From an archaeon (GTDB lineage Archaea; Asgardarchaeota; Hermodarchaeia; Hermodarchaeales; Hermodarchaeaceae): 23,726 nt of DNA. Positions within the stretch are counted from its first letter, which is position 1, and each line of letters begins with the position of its first letter. Below are positions 15,954 through 23,620 of this stretch, piece by piece. The DNA lies in contig JABXGX010000011.1 of the NCBI GenBank assembly GCA_016550405.1, positions 1-23,726 on the forward strand. Direction: 5' to 3'. Below the pieces are notes generated by a model. It was not told where the DNA came from, searched no databases, and saw nothing but the letters and a program-made list of their open reading frames with translations. A program made the translations under genes and the position numbers.

Positions 15954-16409
15954 TTACTTAAATTCCATTTTACAACAGGGGTCTCCATCAAGAATGCTGC
16001 CAACACGTTTCATCTGTATGTCTGGATTGTAAGCTTTGAACAAAGCGAAATCTACTTCACAGTATAATCGGCCAAGATCCTCAACTCCACGATCCATCCA
16101 GGCTTGAGCATAGCAGCAGTAGGTCGTACCTTCCTCGTTAACTTCCCAACCACTTGCAGGGAGATCATAATGCTTGGAGAAACTCTCAATTGTCAGCTCA
16201 AGACCTGCTTCTAATACTTTCTCCCTTATCGCTAGACCACGTTCCGTTCCATAGTTATGGACTGCCTTCAATACAAGATCCTTGCCAGTAGTTTCACCTA
16301 ATTCGTCGACCAATGTTTTGGCGAAATGGTAGAAGAGTAATCCAAATTGGTTTCCGACTTTACGGACTTGTTGCGCACATTCTTCTTGTGAAATCATCTC
16401 TGTCATCAT
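15954..16409 (-). CDS. L-2-amino-thiazoline-4-carboxylate hydrolase-like protein
   Basis: This 151-residue protein shows the family layout: FAKTLVDELGE, HNYGTERGLAIREKVLEAGLELTIESF, YDLPASGWEV, TYCCYAQAWMDRG, LGRLYCEVDFALFKAYNP and the end ILDGDPCCKMEF. Enzymes of the type convert aminothiazoline carboxylate on the route to cysteine; many homologues are uncharacterised. The conserved cysteines (CC in TYCCYAQ, C in LYCEVD, CC in GDPCCK) are all present. The start is one of two adjacent ATGs (16409 or 16406); GGGTGA lies four bases before the first. It is followed ten bases later by the flavoprotein gene, so a redox partner is possible. Confidence 0.8.
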   Translation of the reverse strand: MMTEMISQEECAQQVRKVGNQFGLLFYHFAKTLVDELGETTGKDLVLKAVHNYGTERGLAIREKVLEAGLELTIESFSKHYDLPASGWEVNEEGTTYCCYAQAWMDRGVEDLGRLYCEVDFALFKAYNPDIQMKRVGSILDGDPCCKMEFK

Positions 16410-16717
16410 CGATTCACCCTAATGGTGTATTACTCATAGCTTAGAGGATTATTGGGCTTTTTCAGGGTTGTTTTGATATTAAACTGCATATTCCATTAGA
16501 AAAGCTTATATCATAGTACAAGACAGTTTTCTCAATAACTGAGAATATCCTGTCGTGCACTGCCCTCACTTTAACTGAGTTGAGTCATCACGCTATCATG
16601 ATAAAAAAACTTATCCTTCACATGGTCACAACCAGTGACCTCGTCTGGTGAGTTCCCCTTTAATACACTCACATAGGTGCGTCTATCGAAACAGGATGTT
16701 CTCTAGCCGGTGAAAAA
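16410..16717. promoter_or_regulatory. 308-base divergent intergenic region
   Basis: It holds a plus-strand TATA box TTTAATAC (16659-16666), about 52 bases before the transporter ATG, and a perfect inverted repeat GGTCAC-N5-GTGACC (16624-16640) 18 bases upstream of that TATA. GGTGA (16709-16713) is the ribosome site of the transporter. For the minus gene I see only weak TATA-like stretches. No gene or RNA is apparent. Confidence 0.5.
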
Positions 16718-18289
16718 ATGGGTCGTTATAGCCGTCTGCTCGGATTCACTGAAGCATCACCAAAAGCGACGCATCTAGCCTCAGTGGTCTTGCTATTAGG
16801 CTCAGCTTGGTCCATCGCATTTCAACTCTCAACCACCTTTTGGATGATATCTATTGCCACCGTACTCGGTGGTGGTGACTTTCTATTAGGTATGGCGATG
16901 GTAGGTATCCTAGTCATTATTCGGATTGTCGTGCAAGTTATCTTAGACTATCCTACCGGTGGACTCGGAGACCTCATCGGACAACGATGGATTATTGCTT
17001 CAGCTCTCATCTGCTATGCTATCGCCTTCTGGCTAACTGCTTATGCAGTAGCTGTTGTTTATGTTCCCTTTTTCGTGTTTGTTATCATTTATGCACTAAT
17101 GGGATTAGGCGCTTCACAAGAGAGTGGTGCCATGCCGGCTTGGTTTGACAACAACTACCGAGTAGCCATGCCCAACGACAAAGATCGCAAACAATATGGC
17201 GTATTCTGGTCACGGGCGGGAATGGTCTTTCAGCTCATCTCGACCCTCGTCCTTATCCCTGGAAGCCTACTAGCCTTCATTCTTGGGCGCTATTGGGTCT
17301 TCCAAGTCCAAGCAGTATTCTTCGTTGTTTTAGCCGGTCTAGCCCTAATCTTTATTCGTGATTTCCCTGGCGCGCGGAAAAAAGAAGGTGAACGGTCCGG
17401 ATTCCGCGAATATGGGCGACTCCTCAAGGATGGAATCCGGTTCATGGGCTCCTCGAGATTTGTCACCTTCACTATGGTTGGTGAAATGCTCATGTGGGCC
17501 ATCGGCATTGTCTGGTGGGAGATCCTCCTTTTTCCCCTTTATTTCGGATATCTCCTGAGTGATATTGCAGTGTCTGCCTTCAGGACGTCCATGTTTGCTC
17601 CGATGGTGGTTGCTCAAGAACGGAGTGGAGTAGTCTCTCAACGCTTTGATCAAAAGAAATGGATTCCCCGGTTGCGCTTCATTCAGTTTGGTAGTATCGC
17701 CTTCTTCATGGGTCTTGTGGCCGTTACTGCCTTCTTCCCCTTACCCACATCTACAGCACAATTTATCCCGGTATTCATTCCATTCACGGCTTTGCCCTTC
17801 ATGGTGTTACCACTTGCATCGATTATTCCCATTGCATTGATTTGGGTAATATTCGTTGGGACAGATGCTCTCGGTCGAATCGCAGAAGTGCTAAGCGGAC
17901 GAATAATGTTAGATGTCTTTCCAAACCGTATTCGCAATTGTATGTATAGTCTGCGACCAACCATTGCGTTTTTGCTCTCCATTCCCTTGATCTTTGTAAT
18001 CAGTCAACTCCTGCCAATCTTTGGATTCCCACTCGTCTTTTTCATAGCTGCCATCATAGCCTTTACAGGGGCGATACTGATTCGTAAAGGGTTCTCCTAC
18101 CCGATTCCAAAAGACGAGTCAATCGAGGAAATATTAGGAGAAATTTCAGATGAATTCCCCGAAATCCCAGAAGCGGGTATTCCAGAACTCCCCATTCCTG
18201 CTGAAGTGCCTGCTCAGATGCAAAAAGATATTGAGAAAGCTCCTGTTATCTCCGACAACACTCGAATGGCTGAAGAAACAAGTGGGTAA
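16718..18289 (+). CDS. MFS-like transporter with long acidic tail
   Basis: This 523-residue integral membrane protein has about 12 hydrophobic segments. The MFS motif A, DYPTGGLGDLIGQR (77-90), lies between segments 2 and 3, and GASQESGAMPAWFDNNY (131-147) matches the following part of a common permease group. The central loop is basic (DFPGARKKEGERSGFREYGR). After the last segment a cytosolic tail of about 60 residues is rich in Glu and Pro (EIPEAGIPELPIPAEVPA), unusual for simple exporters and perhaps a protein-binding stretch. The substrate is unknown. The start is ATG with GGTGA four bases upstream. It has its own promoter. T-rich DNA just past the stop (18293-18315) could end the message. 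Confidence 0.8.
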   Translation: MGRYSRLLGFTEASPKATHLASVVLLLGSAWSIAFQLSTTFWMISIATVLGGGDFLLGMAMVGILVIIRIVVQVILDYPTGGLGDLIGQRWIIASALICYAIAFWLTAYAVAVVYVPFFVFVIIYALMGLGASQESGAMPAWFDNNYRVAMPNDKDRKQYGVFWSRAGMVFQLISTLVLIPGSLLAFILGRYWVFQVQAVFFVVLAGLALIFIRDFPGARKKEGERSGFREYGRLLKDGIRFMGSSRFVTFTMVGEMLMWAIGIVWWEILLFPLYFGYLLSDIAVSAFRTSMFAPMVVAQERSGVVSQRFDQKKWIPRLRFIQFGSIAFFMGLVAVTAFFPLPTSTAQFIPVFIPFTALPFMVLPLASIIPIALIWVIFVGTDALGRIAEVLSGRIMLDVFPNRIRNCMYSLRPTIAFLLSIPLIFVISQLLPIFGFPLVFFIAAIIAFTGAILIRKGFSYPIPKDESIEEILGEISDEFPEIPEAGIPELPIPAEVPAQMQKDIEKAPVISDNTRMAEETSG

Positions 18290-18374
18290 TCCGTTTCTTT
18301 CTTAATGTTCTTTTAGAAATCTTTGATTGGGAAGGTATTACCCGGCTTTTTGTAGGTTAGATAAAATCCTTATG

Positions 18375-18418
18375 TTTAAAAAGCATTATTCTATTGATTC
18401 TATATAGATATGGGGTGA
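18375..18418 (+). promoter_or_regulatory. Promoter and ribosome site of the Cys-rich miniprotein
   Basis: TTTAAAAA (18375-18382) is a TATA box about 45 bases before the ATG at 18424. GGGGTGA (18412-18418) lies five bases before it. Confidence 0.6.
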
Positions 18419-18423
18419 AACGC

Positions 18424-18564
18424 ATGCACACATGCCGATACTGTCGCCATACCCTTTGTAACCAGTGTCGTAAGCTCCAAGCAGCCAAGGGTGCAGGCTA
18501 TTGCTGCCAATGTAACCGGACTGGATTCATGACTAAACCCAATGCCGCCATTGTCATCCAATGA
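18424..18564 (+). CDS. 46-residue Cys-rich (zinc-ribbon-like) miniprotein
   Basis: The small frame has TATA box, strong ribosome site, ATG and TGA all well spaced. The protein has cysteines C4-x2-C7, C12-x2-C15 and C27-C28-x-C30, with His at 2 and 9. This pattern suits one or two zinc-binding knuckles in a fold of minimal size. The middle is basic (RKLQAAKGAGY). There is no signal or membrane segment. Transfer to the MFS-like message is unlikely because it has its own promoter. It converges on the ICMT-like gene. I do not recognise the family; it could be a nucleic-acid or protein-binding regulator. Confidence 0.65.
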   Translation: MHTCRYCRHTLCNQCRKLQAAKGAGYCCQCNRTGFMTKPNAAIVIQ

Positions 18565-18565
18565 T

Positions 18566-18600
18566 TTACCAAAACGTGTCAGGTCTTGGTTTTAGGTGGC
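18566..18600. terminator. Weak hairpin between convergent genes
   Basis: ACCAA (18567-18571) and TTGGT near 18586-18590 flank a short stretch followed by TTTTAGGT. It may end the miniprotein message, but the stem is short and the T-run is only four bases. Confidence 0.25.
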
Positions 18601-18625
18601 CTGCTGCAATTTTGCCCATTTATTT

Positions 18626-19150
18626 TCACTCCTGCTTAGATTTCTTTGGATGCCAAGGCGTTCGACGAGGTATCCATCGGGGCACATTTGTTTTATAGGT
18701 TCGATACTCGTTGCCGAAACGGCGTTCGAGGTCTGGTTCCTCCCAACGGACAAACCAAAGATGATTCATTGCCCAAAAGAACACGAACCAAAGGAAGATA
18801 AGCAACGATCCAAAGGCGATTGCTTCACCTAATAAGACTAACAGAACCCCCATAATCATGGGATTGCGCATATACTGGTAAAGCCCCACTACGACGAAAT
18901 GCTGTGTTGGTGCCCACGGGGCGAGGGTGCCTTTTCCGACGCGGGCAAAAGCCCGATTTGTTTTATATTGGACAATGAGCCCTACTCCCATTGAAATGCC
19001 TCCAACTAGGATGCTGAACCAAGAGACGGGGTAGAGCAGAATCCAGGGCAACCCAATCCATGTCGATAATATTAGGAGGACTACTGGGATTAACACGGTT
19101 ACACTAAAGGGAAGAAGCAAAATGGCGGTTAGATGTTTTCGCATAGACAT
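18626..19150 (-). CDS. ICMT/phospholipid methyltransferase-like membrane protein
   Basis: From the ATG at 19150 the protein is 174 residues; a TTG at 19165 would add five. It has about four to five membrane segments, and its C-terminal half reads YQYMRNPMIMGVLLVLLGEAIAFGS, then NHLWFVRWEEPDLERRFGNEYRTYKTNVPRWIPR. This is the signature of isoprenylcysteine carboxyl methyltransferase and related methyltransferases (RNPM..GxxLxLxGE..EEPxLxxxFGxxYxxYxxxVPRWxPR). It probably methylates a lipid or small molecule at the membrane using SAM. The choice of 19150 fits a TATA box (minus-strand TTTTAAA, 19186-19192) that would give a leader of about 12 bases. It is divergent from the DinB-like gene. Confidence 0.85.
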   Translation of the reverse strand: MSMRKHLTAILLLPFSVTVLIPVVLLILSTWIGLPWILLYPVSWFSILVGGISMGVGLIVQYKTNRAFARVGKGTLAPWAPTQHFVVVGLYQYMRNPMIMGVLLVLLGEAIAFGSLLIFLWFVFFWAMNHLWFVRWEEPDLERRFGNEYRTYKTNVPRWIPRRTPWHPKKSKQE

Positions 19151-19185
19151 CGTAGGTCTTGCCAAGCTCTATTCTTCATTCAAGA

Positions 19186-19202
19186 TTTAAAAGCGTATAA
19201 AC
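19186..19202. promoter_or_regulatory. Shared divergent TATA element
   Basis: TTTAAAAG (19186-19193) and its complement TTTTAAA can serve both the ICMT-like gene on the minus strand and the DinB-like gene on the plus strand. A further plus-strand GTATAAAC lies at 19195-19202. Confidence 0.5.
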
Positions 19203-19218
19203 TCCATTAACCTTCCTG

Positions 19219-19743
19219 GTGATATTACTGACTAAGCTAGCAAAGAAAGATTTCAAGAGTCCCATTGCATACGAACTCGCTGGGCAACTTGAAAGCATGT
19301 GGACCATGATCCGGGAAGCAATTAACTTGGTTTCCGATGAAGAATGGACCCATGGCATTCAAAACGACAAAGATTGGTACTATTCCCTTCGTGTCTACCA
19401 TATTATTGAAACTGCTGAATTCTACTCCCGTGATACCCATCAAGGGATGCAATGGGGCGCGCGACTGGGAAAGGTCAATTGGTGGGAAACCATCACTCAC
19501 CAAGAAGCGGCTACAAAAGTCGGAAAAAGTGATATGCTCATCTATTCGGACGAAATTGCGAAGTACATCAGAGATAAACTACAGAAATTCTCTGACCAAG
19601 ATCTACTGGAGCAGGATGGGTTCCATTGGTTTTCATCTATTCTTATCAAATACGTGTACCTTATTCGACACAATACCTACCATCTTGGTGAACTTACCCA
19701 GTTCCTTCGATTGCTTGGGAAGGAACGGATTAAATGGGACTAA
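19219..19743 (+). CDS. DinB-like four-helix metal protein
   Basis: This 174-residue protein has the DinB layout: helix 1 LAGQLESMWTMIREAI, helix 2 with H61 (RVYHIIETAEFY), and the C-terminal pair RHNTYHLGEL with H151 and H155, giving the three-His metal site. The mid segment GARLGKVNWWETITHQE is also family-like. DinB-like proteins are thiol-transferase-related enzymes with varied or unknown roles. The first start is GTG at 19219. A CTG at 19228 has GGTGA five bases before it and could be the true start; this adds or removes only three residues. The promoter is shared with the ICMT-like gene. Family confidence is good, substrate unknown. Confidence 0.8.
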   Translation: MILLTKLAKKDFKSPIAYELAGQLESMWTMIREAINLVSDEEWTHGIQNDKDWYYSLRVYHIIETAEFYSRDTHQGMQWGARLGKVNWWETITHQEAATKVGKSDMLIYSDEIAKYIRDKLQKFSDQDLLEQDGFHWFSSILIKYVYLIRHNTYHLGELTQFLRLLGKERIKWD

Positions 19744-20015
19744 ACGATTTTGAAGATTACATCTCAGTCCACTATATAACGACTAAAGGAGAAATCCAGA
19801 TAAGTCAATAACCATTATATTCTGCCTAAAAGTGTCACAATAAGGTGCAAAAGTGTCAGAATAGCACGATTCTTCATGTTTCAAGCTTCAAAGAGGTGCT
19901 AATCCGGCGCTGCATTCGCTTAGCACATCGGTTGTCATGACAACTTCGCAATGGTTCCAGTGGACAACCCTTAGAGAAGCTGAGCTTATAATATTCTCTG
20001 TCTCCTCAGTCACCA
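19744..20015. other. Gene-poor stretch with phased repeats and hairpins
   Basis: No gene is apparent. It contains two near-identical direct repeats AAAAGTGTCA (19828-19837 and 19849-19858) 21 bases apart. It also holds inverted repeats GTGCTAA/TTAGCAC (19896-19902/19920-19926), the perfect palindrome GTTGTCATGACAAC (19931-19944) and GGTTGTC/GACAACC (19930-19936/19963-19969). Confidence 0.5.
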
Positions 20016-20450
20016 TCAATAGAAGAGATGCCGATAGGGTGCTAATCGCCTTCTGGTAATAGTTAGATATCGGATATATCCCTTAACTATATCATCGGTT
20101 AATGTATCGGTTGCCAGAACACAAACCGCCTCAACAACGGTTGACAATTCATGAGGGAGTTGATAGCAACAACAGGCAACTCATCAGAGTATGCTTCACT
20201 TTCCTTATTAAAAACTTCAATTAGCCCTTTATCAATTACCAGTTTATGAGTAGTTTATCCAAATTCCGAGTTCCCCTAATCTAAAAATCGTCGAGATTAA
20301 ATCAACCTCTAACAGGTTCAAATGCTACTAATTCAAGACGATCCGTAGCCTTATGTGGGAATATCGGAACCAGTTCTATCCATACATGGACAAGGGCTCC
20401 ACAAATTTAACAAAAACTCCCTCAAGGAAGACGTTCCCACCTAATGTCAT
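20016..20450 (-). pseudogene. Frameshifted remnant of an unknown minus-strand gene
   Basis: No single frame is open, but plausible protein text moves between frames down the minus strand. A short ORF from ATG at 20450 gives MTLGGNVFLEGVFVKF and stops at 20376-20378. Next comes WIELVPIFPHKATDRLELVAFEPV, ending at 20302-20304, then EVDLISTIFRLGELGIWINY. After that come VIDKGLIEVFNKESEAYSDELPVV and finally ELSTVVEAVCVLATDT and onward, ending at 20016-20018. At least three frame changes would be needed. I do not recognise the family. It could be a decayed gene; chance open text is the alternative. Confidence 0.35.
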
Positions 20451-20552
20451 ACCGTTTTCAAAAATGAAATGAATCAGGACCGAAAACAGTACCCGGGACC
20501 CTCGGACAGCTACCTTCACTTTCAAAGATGTAACTAAACAACTTTGATTTAG

Positions 20553-20999
20553 CAACTAAGGTTTGCTCAAAGGGAAGTGGTTCAAATCGGCGTTAATCAA
20601 GTGGTCTGAGCAGAAGTCCATCTACACATCTACGGCAAACCTGAGGCGAGTTCTATCTGTTGTGCAGCCATCTAGGTGGCAGGTATCTCAGAAAATCAGA
20701 TTTATATTTCTGGACGCGACTTCGATAAAAGCGCTCTTTTCGAAGTGTTTTATGGTGAGCTCAAAACCGCGCCAATGATTAGGAACTGTTCCATTAACAT
20801 CGAATGTGAAGTCGCCGATATCTTGGATTATGAACAAAACGAAGGCATTATTGGACGCGTCGTCAAATCATATATCAACCCCGAATGCCTCACCGATGGG
20901 AAACCGGATATGCAGAAGGTCCATCCCATCATTTGGGCATCAGGTGGAGACTACAACTATTACCAGCTGGGGAACCGGATTCACATAGAAAAAGAGTAG
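20553..20999 (+). pseudogene. Broken flavin-reductase-like gene
   Basis: From the GTG at 20676 the frame gives 107 residues, ending in TAG at 20997-20999. The text SGRDFDKSALFEVFYGELKTAPMIRNC, NIECEVADIL and the CLTDGKPDMQK..YYQLGNRI end match the C-terminal half of flavin reductase-like (FMN-binding split-barrel) proteins. The N-terminal half is missing. The same frame upstream has stops at TGA 20607-20609 and TAG 20673-20675, separating VVQIGVNQVV, AEVHLHIYGKPEASSICCAAI and VAGISENQIYISG. Two different nonsense codons and loss of the N-terminus point to a decayed gene. The family would bind FMN and use NAD(P)H. Confidence in the identity is moderate, in the decay good. Confidence 0.6.
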
Positions 21000-21480
21000 T
21001 CTAGGTTCACTTGCGCCGTCTCACCCATATGGGTTAGCACTTCTATCTGCATCGCCATCTGCCCGCTAACCATATGTACAGCACAAGAAGGAAAACTAGC
21101 TTTTGAGGGTTAGTCTCGATTACAGTGTGGTTGGCGTTTAATTTTCCTCCTGACAGGAACAGCGGGTCCGCCAGCGAAGTTTTGGTCATTGGACCGGGCT
21201 GTACGGAATTCACGGTCGTGGCATTTATCGTTGACTTGTCCCAGCTTCAAGGCCCGTTCCTTGAGCCACGACGCCCAATCGCGTTTCCCTGATCGTTTCA
21301 ACTTTACCGGCTGTACTGGCATCGTGAAGTGAACTCCCTCAAGGAGCACTCTAGAACTCAGCGAATTTAACTTTTCGTGGACCTCTGCAGAGACACTCAA
21401 GAAGCGAACACAATCCTAGAAAGATCCGTTGTTCTATACAGAATTCTCGAGCAGTCCTGAAATAGTGATGTTTATGCGAT
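21000..21480. other. 481-base stretch with no supported gene
   Basis: A minus-strand frame (21110-21400, TTG start, no ribosome site) includes LSSRVLLEGVHFTMPVQPV and a basic mid part, but matches nothing I know. It shares AACTCCCTCAAGGA with 20415-20428. I see no promoter or RNA gene; it is probably decayed sequence. Confidence 0.4.
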
Positions 21481-23229
21481 TCACTTCAAGTCTGTGGTGT
21501 GGTTCGTTCCCAGTGGCAAAGGCTTGCTAGTTATTAGAGGTGTATAGCGGAGTCCAATCCACAGAAAGTCGAAGGTAAAGATGAAGAAAACCAGAAGGAT
21601 TCCGGGGATGAAGAGCACCAAGGGATTCGTCATGATTACGCCGGCGAACATGAGGTCTTGAACCACCCAGCCGAGGTTCCTCGAGAAGCCAAAGCCCATG
21701 AATCCTGCCACGAAGGCGATTGCCCCACCTACCAGGCAGTAAAATACGAAGAGAGGAAGCAAGGACTTAGCCCATTCGCGTGGAACGCTGGCACCTTTTC
21801 CAAGATTCGAGTTGCTGATTTTCCGGATTACTCCGGCTGAAAGGAGTAAGCCCACCGTGAGGGTCATTTGGCCAAAGGTGTTGATGTAGAGGGCGGGAAC
21901 CACAGGTAAAATGGCCAAGGTGAACACGATGAGGGAAAAGGGGAAGGCTAGCAGGTAGTTGAGGGGCCAGGAGAGCTTTGTTCGGAGGGCATAGTATGCC
22001 CCTAACCCGATAAGGCCACCCAACACGGTGGCGATGAGGCTAATTGTGATGCTCTCCATGAGCAGAGGAAGCAAGCTCATTAACGAGTATTCTAGGGGAG
22101 CGGTTCTGGGCCAGGGTTGAGCGGTAAAGTAGAACTGTCCGCCGATAGCTAATACGACGAGACTGCAGACGAGGACGCCGCCAACAATGATGTGGGGTCG
22201 GCGAAGCGTTGATTTTTCCAGTGGGATGACTTGTTGTCCATGGAGTTCGACCGGGTCCCGGGAGATAGTCCACCGCAGGATCCCTTCTAGGAGGATAGCA
22301 GCTAATCCAAAAGTGAGAATGTAGGTTACAAGAATCGCCAGGAGTCCTGGGAAATTCATCATGAAAATATAGTCTAATAGTCTTCCCCCAATCCCATACC
22401 AGTTGTAGTAGATTTCAACGGGGACGGAAATGGAAACCGTCCACACCAGTAGTCGTGAAAGCCCATGGGATAGCGGTGGCAGTTCATCACCAGGCGGTTG
22501 ATAGAAGTAGTGAGTTGCCACCGCGACAGAAAGGAGGGTAGTGAGCGTTGCTGGCACAATGAAGTGCCAGCCATAGTCTAATAATTGACCAAACGAATCC
22601 AAAGAACCGTACAAAACGCCATAGGTGCCACTGAGCGGGAGCAACCCAAGGACACCTAGCTGGAGAGCCCCCCAGAAAAAGGCGAGGGCAAGCAGTATCC
22701 ACAGGGATTTCGAGAACACGATGTTGTACAGGTGTCGTTTCATCCCCTCGAGGGGGGTTGTCGCTCTGCGCCGAACCCAATAGAACACGATGAAAATGAA
22801 TGACACAATGAGGAACGGGATAAGGACTAACAGCAGGGTATTCGGGAACCGATAACTAATTGACTCTCCGACGGGACGATACCCTTCAACGAAAGAAGCA
22901 GTTTGCAATAGCCGTCCGGAAAAGATGTTGAAGAGAAAAATCCCGTACTGGATCGGTAAGGGAGAGGCGAACCCCCAGAGCGCCTTGATGAAATCAGACA
23001 GCTCCTGCATGTTTACCGCCATGGGCCCTGAAATAAACAGCGCGACGGGGTCACCCGGGACGAGGCGCCAGTAGTAAAACAAGATGCTCGCCACAATGAC
23101 CAGCGCGAGAACCGGCTTCACCACCAAGTCAACAACCAGCATCCACATCGTGCGCTTCGTCCATTTCACATGCGGCTCTAACAACGAGACATCTTCCATC
23201 AACGATTCTTCAGCGTCCAAACCATCCAC
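21481..23229 (-). CDS. ABC permease resembling a fused DppB-DppC pair
   Basis: This 582-residue protein has about 12 membrane segments in two sets. The first half starts like peptide/nickel permease DppB: YYWRLVPGDPVALF (47-60), PLPIQYG.., NTLLLVLIPF and the EIYYNWYGIGGRLLDYIFMMNFPG end. The second half reads like DppC: LLMESITISLIATVLGGLIGLGAYYA, then FVAGFMGFGFSRNLGWVVQDL and IPGILLVFFIFTFDFLWIGLRYTP, matching the C-terminal GFLGLG..WG..LxFNxLGDGLRD pattern. The EAA loop contacting the ATPases is degenerate in both halves. Family members import peptides, nickel or sugars with two ATPases and a binding protein. Here no ATPase is nearby. A GTG start at 23229 has no ribosome site; an ATG at 23199 would shorten it by ten residues. 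Confidence 0.7.
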   Translation of the reverse strand: MDGLDAEESLMEDVSLLEPHVKWTKRTMWMLVVDLVVKPVLALVIVASILFYYWRLVPGDPVALFISGPMAVNMQELSDFIKALWGFASPLPIQYGIFLFNIFSGRLLQTASFVEGYRPVGESISYRFPNTLLLVLIPFLIVSFIFIVFYWVRRRATTPLEGMKRHLYNIVFSKSLWILLALAFFWGALQLGVLGLLPLSGTYGVLYGSLDSFGQLLDYGWHFIVPATLTTLLSVAVATHYFYQPPGDELPPLSHGLSRLLVWTVSISVPVEIYYNWYGIGGRLLDYIFMMNFPGLLAILVTYILTFGLAAILLEGILRWTISRDPVELHGQQVIPLEKSTLRRPHIIVGGVLVCSLVVLAIGGQFYFTAQPWPRTAPLEYSLMSLLPLLMESITISLIATVLGGLIGLGAYYALRTKLSWPLNYLLAFPFSLIVFTLAILPVVPALYINTFGQMTLTVGLLLSAGVIRKISNSNLGKGASVPREWAKSLLPLFVFYCLVGGAIAFVAGFMGFGFSRNLGWVVQDLMFAGVIMTNPLVLFIPGILLVFFIFTFDFLWIGLRYTPLITSKPLPLGTNHTTDLK

Positions 23230-23620
23230 CCACTAAACAATCCAAGATACACCCCCGTTACTAAAAACACTTTTGATTCTCAAGCATCAATACCAACGAA
23301 TACGGTAGTAAACCTGCTGAATATCAATAACGAACCCATGACGAATGAAGCAAAAGGACTAGCAGGACACACCACCCAGCCACTAACAAACTATTCCTCA
23401 AAGTTCTGCAGCACTTATATCGTTTTACAAAGATGATTCAATACTTCGATGTGCATCACCTATGCCAATTCACTCTATGCACCGCACAAGCTAGGCAAGA
23501 TTAGTATAGCAAAGCACCATAAGAGAAAAAGACGAACCAAATCATACGATTACTTCTTTTAATAACTCTTTAAAAGGGAGAGAGTAGAAGACTAATACAC
23601 TACCTAATGGGGGAGATTCA
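23230..23620. promoter_or_regulatory. 391-base divergent intergenic region
   Basis: A plus-strand TATA box TTTAAAAG (23569-23576) and ribosome site GGGGGAG (23609-23615) serve the gene starting at 23621. For the permease only a weak minus-strand TATA-like stretch near 23260-23267 is visible. No gene or clear repeat was found between. Confidence 0.5.

Noticed and set aside
17683..17982. Minus-strand frames within the transporter gene
   Set aside because: Antisense of membrane segments; no start signals.
18422..18435. GCATG-N4-CATGC inverted repeat at the start of the miniprotein
   Set aside because: Short, and explained by coding text; not strong enough to claim a start-blocking hairpin.
20607..20609. 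TGA in the flavin-reductase-like frame as selenocysteine
   Set aside because: A second stop of a different type (TAG 20673-20675) follows in the same frame and the family has no Cys or Sec at that place.
21110..21400. 96-residue minus-strand frame as a gene
   Set aside because: TTG start without ribosome site or promoter and no family match; kept only as possible remnant text.
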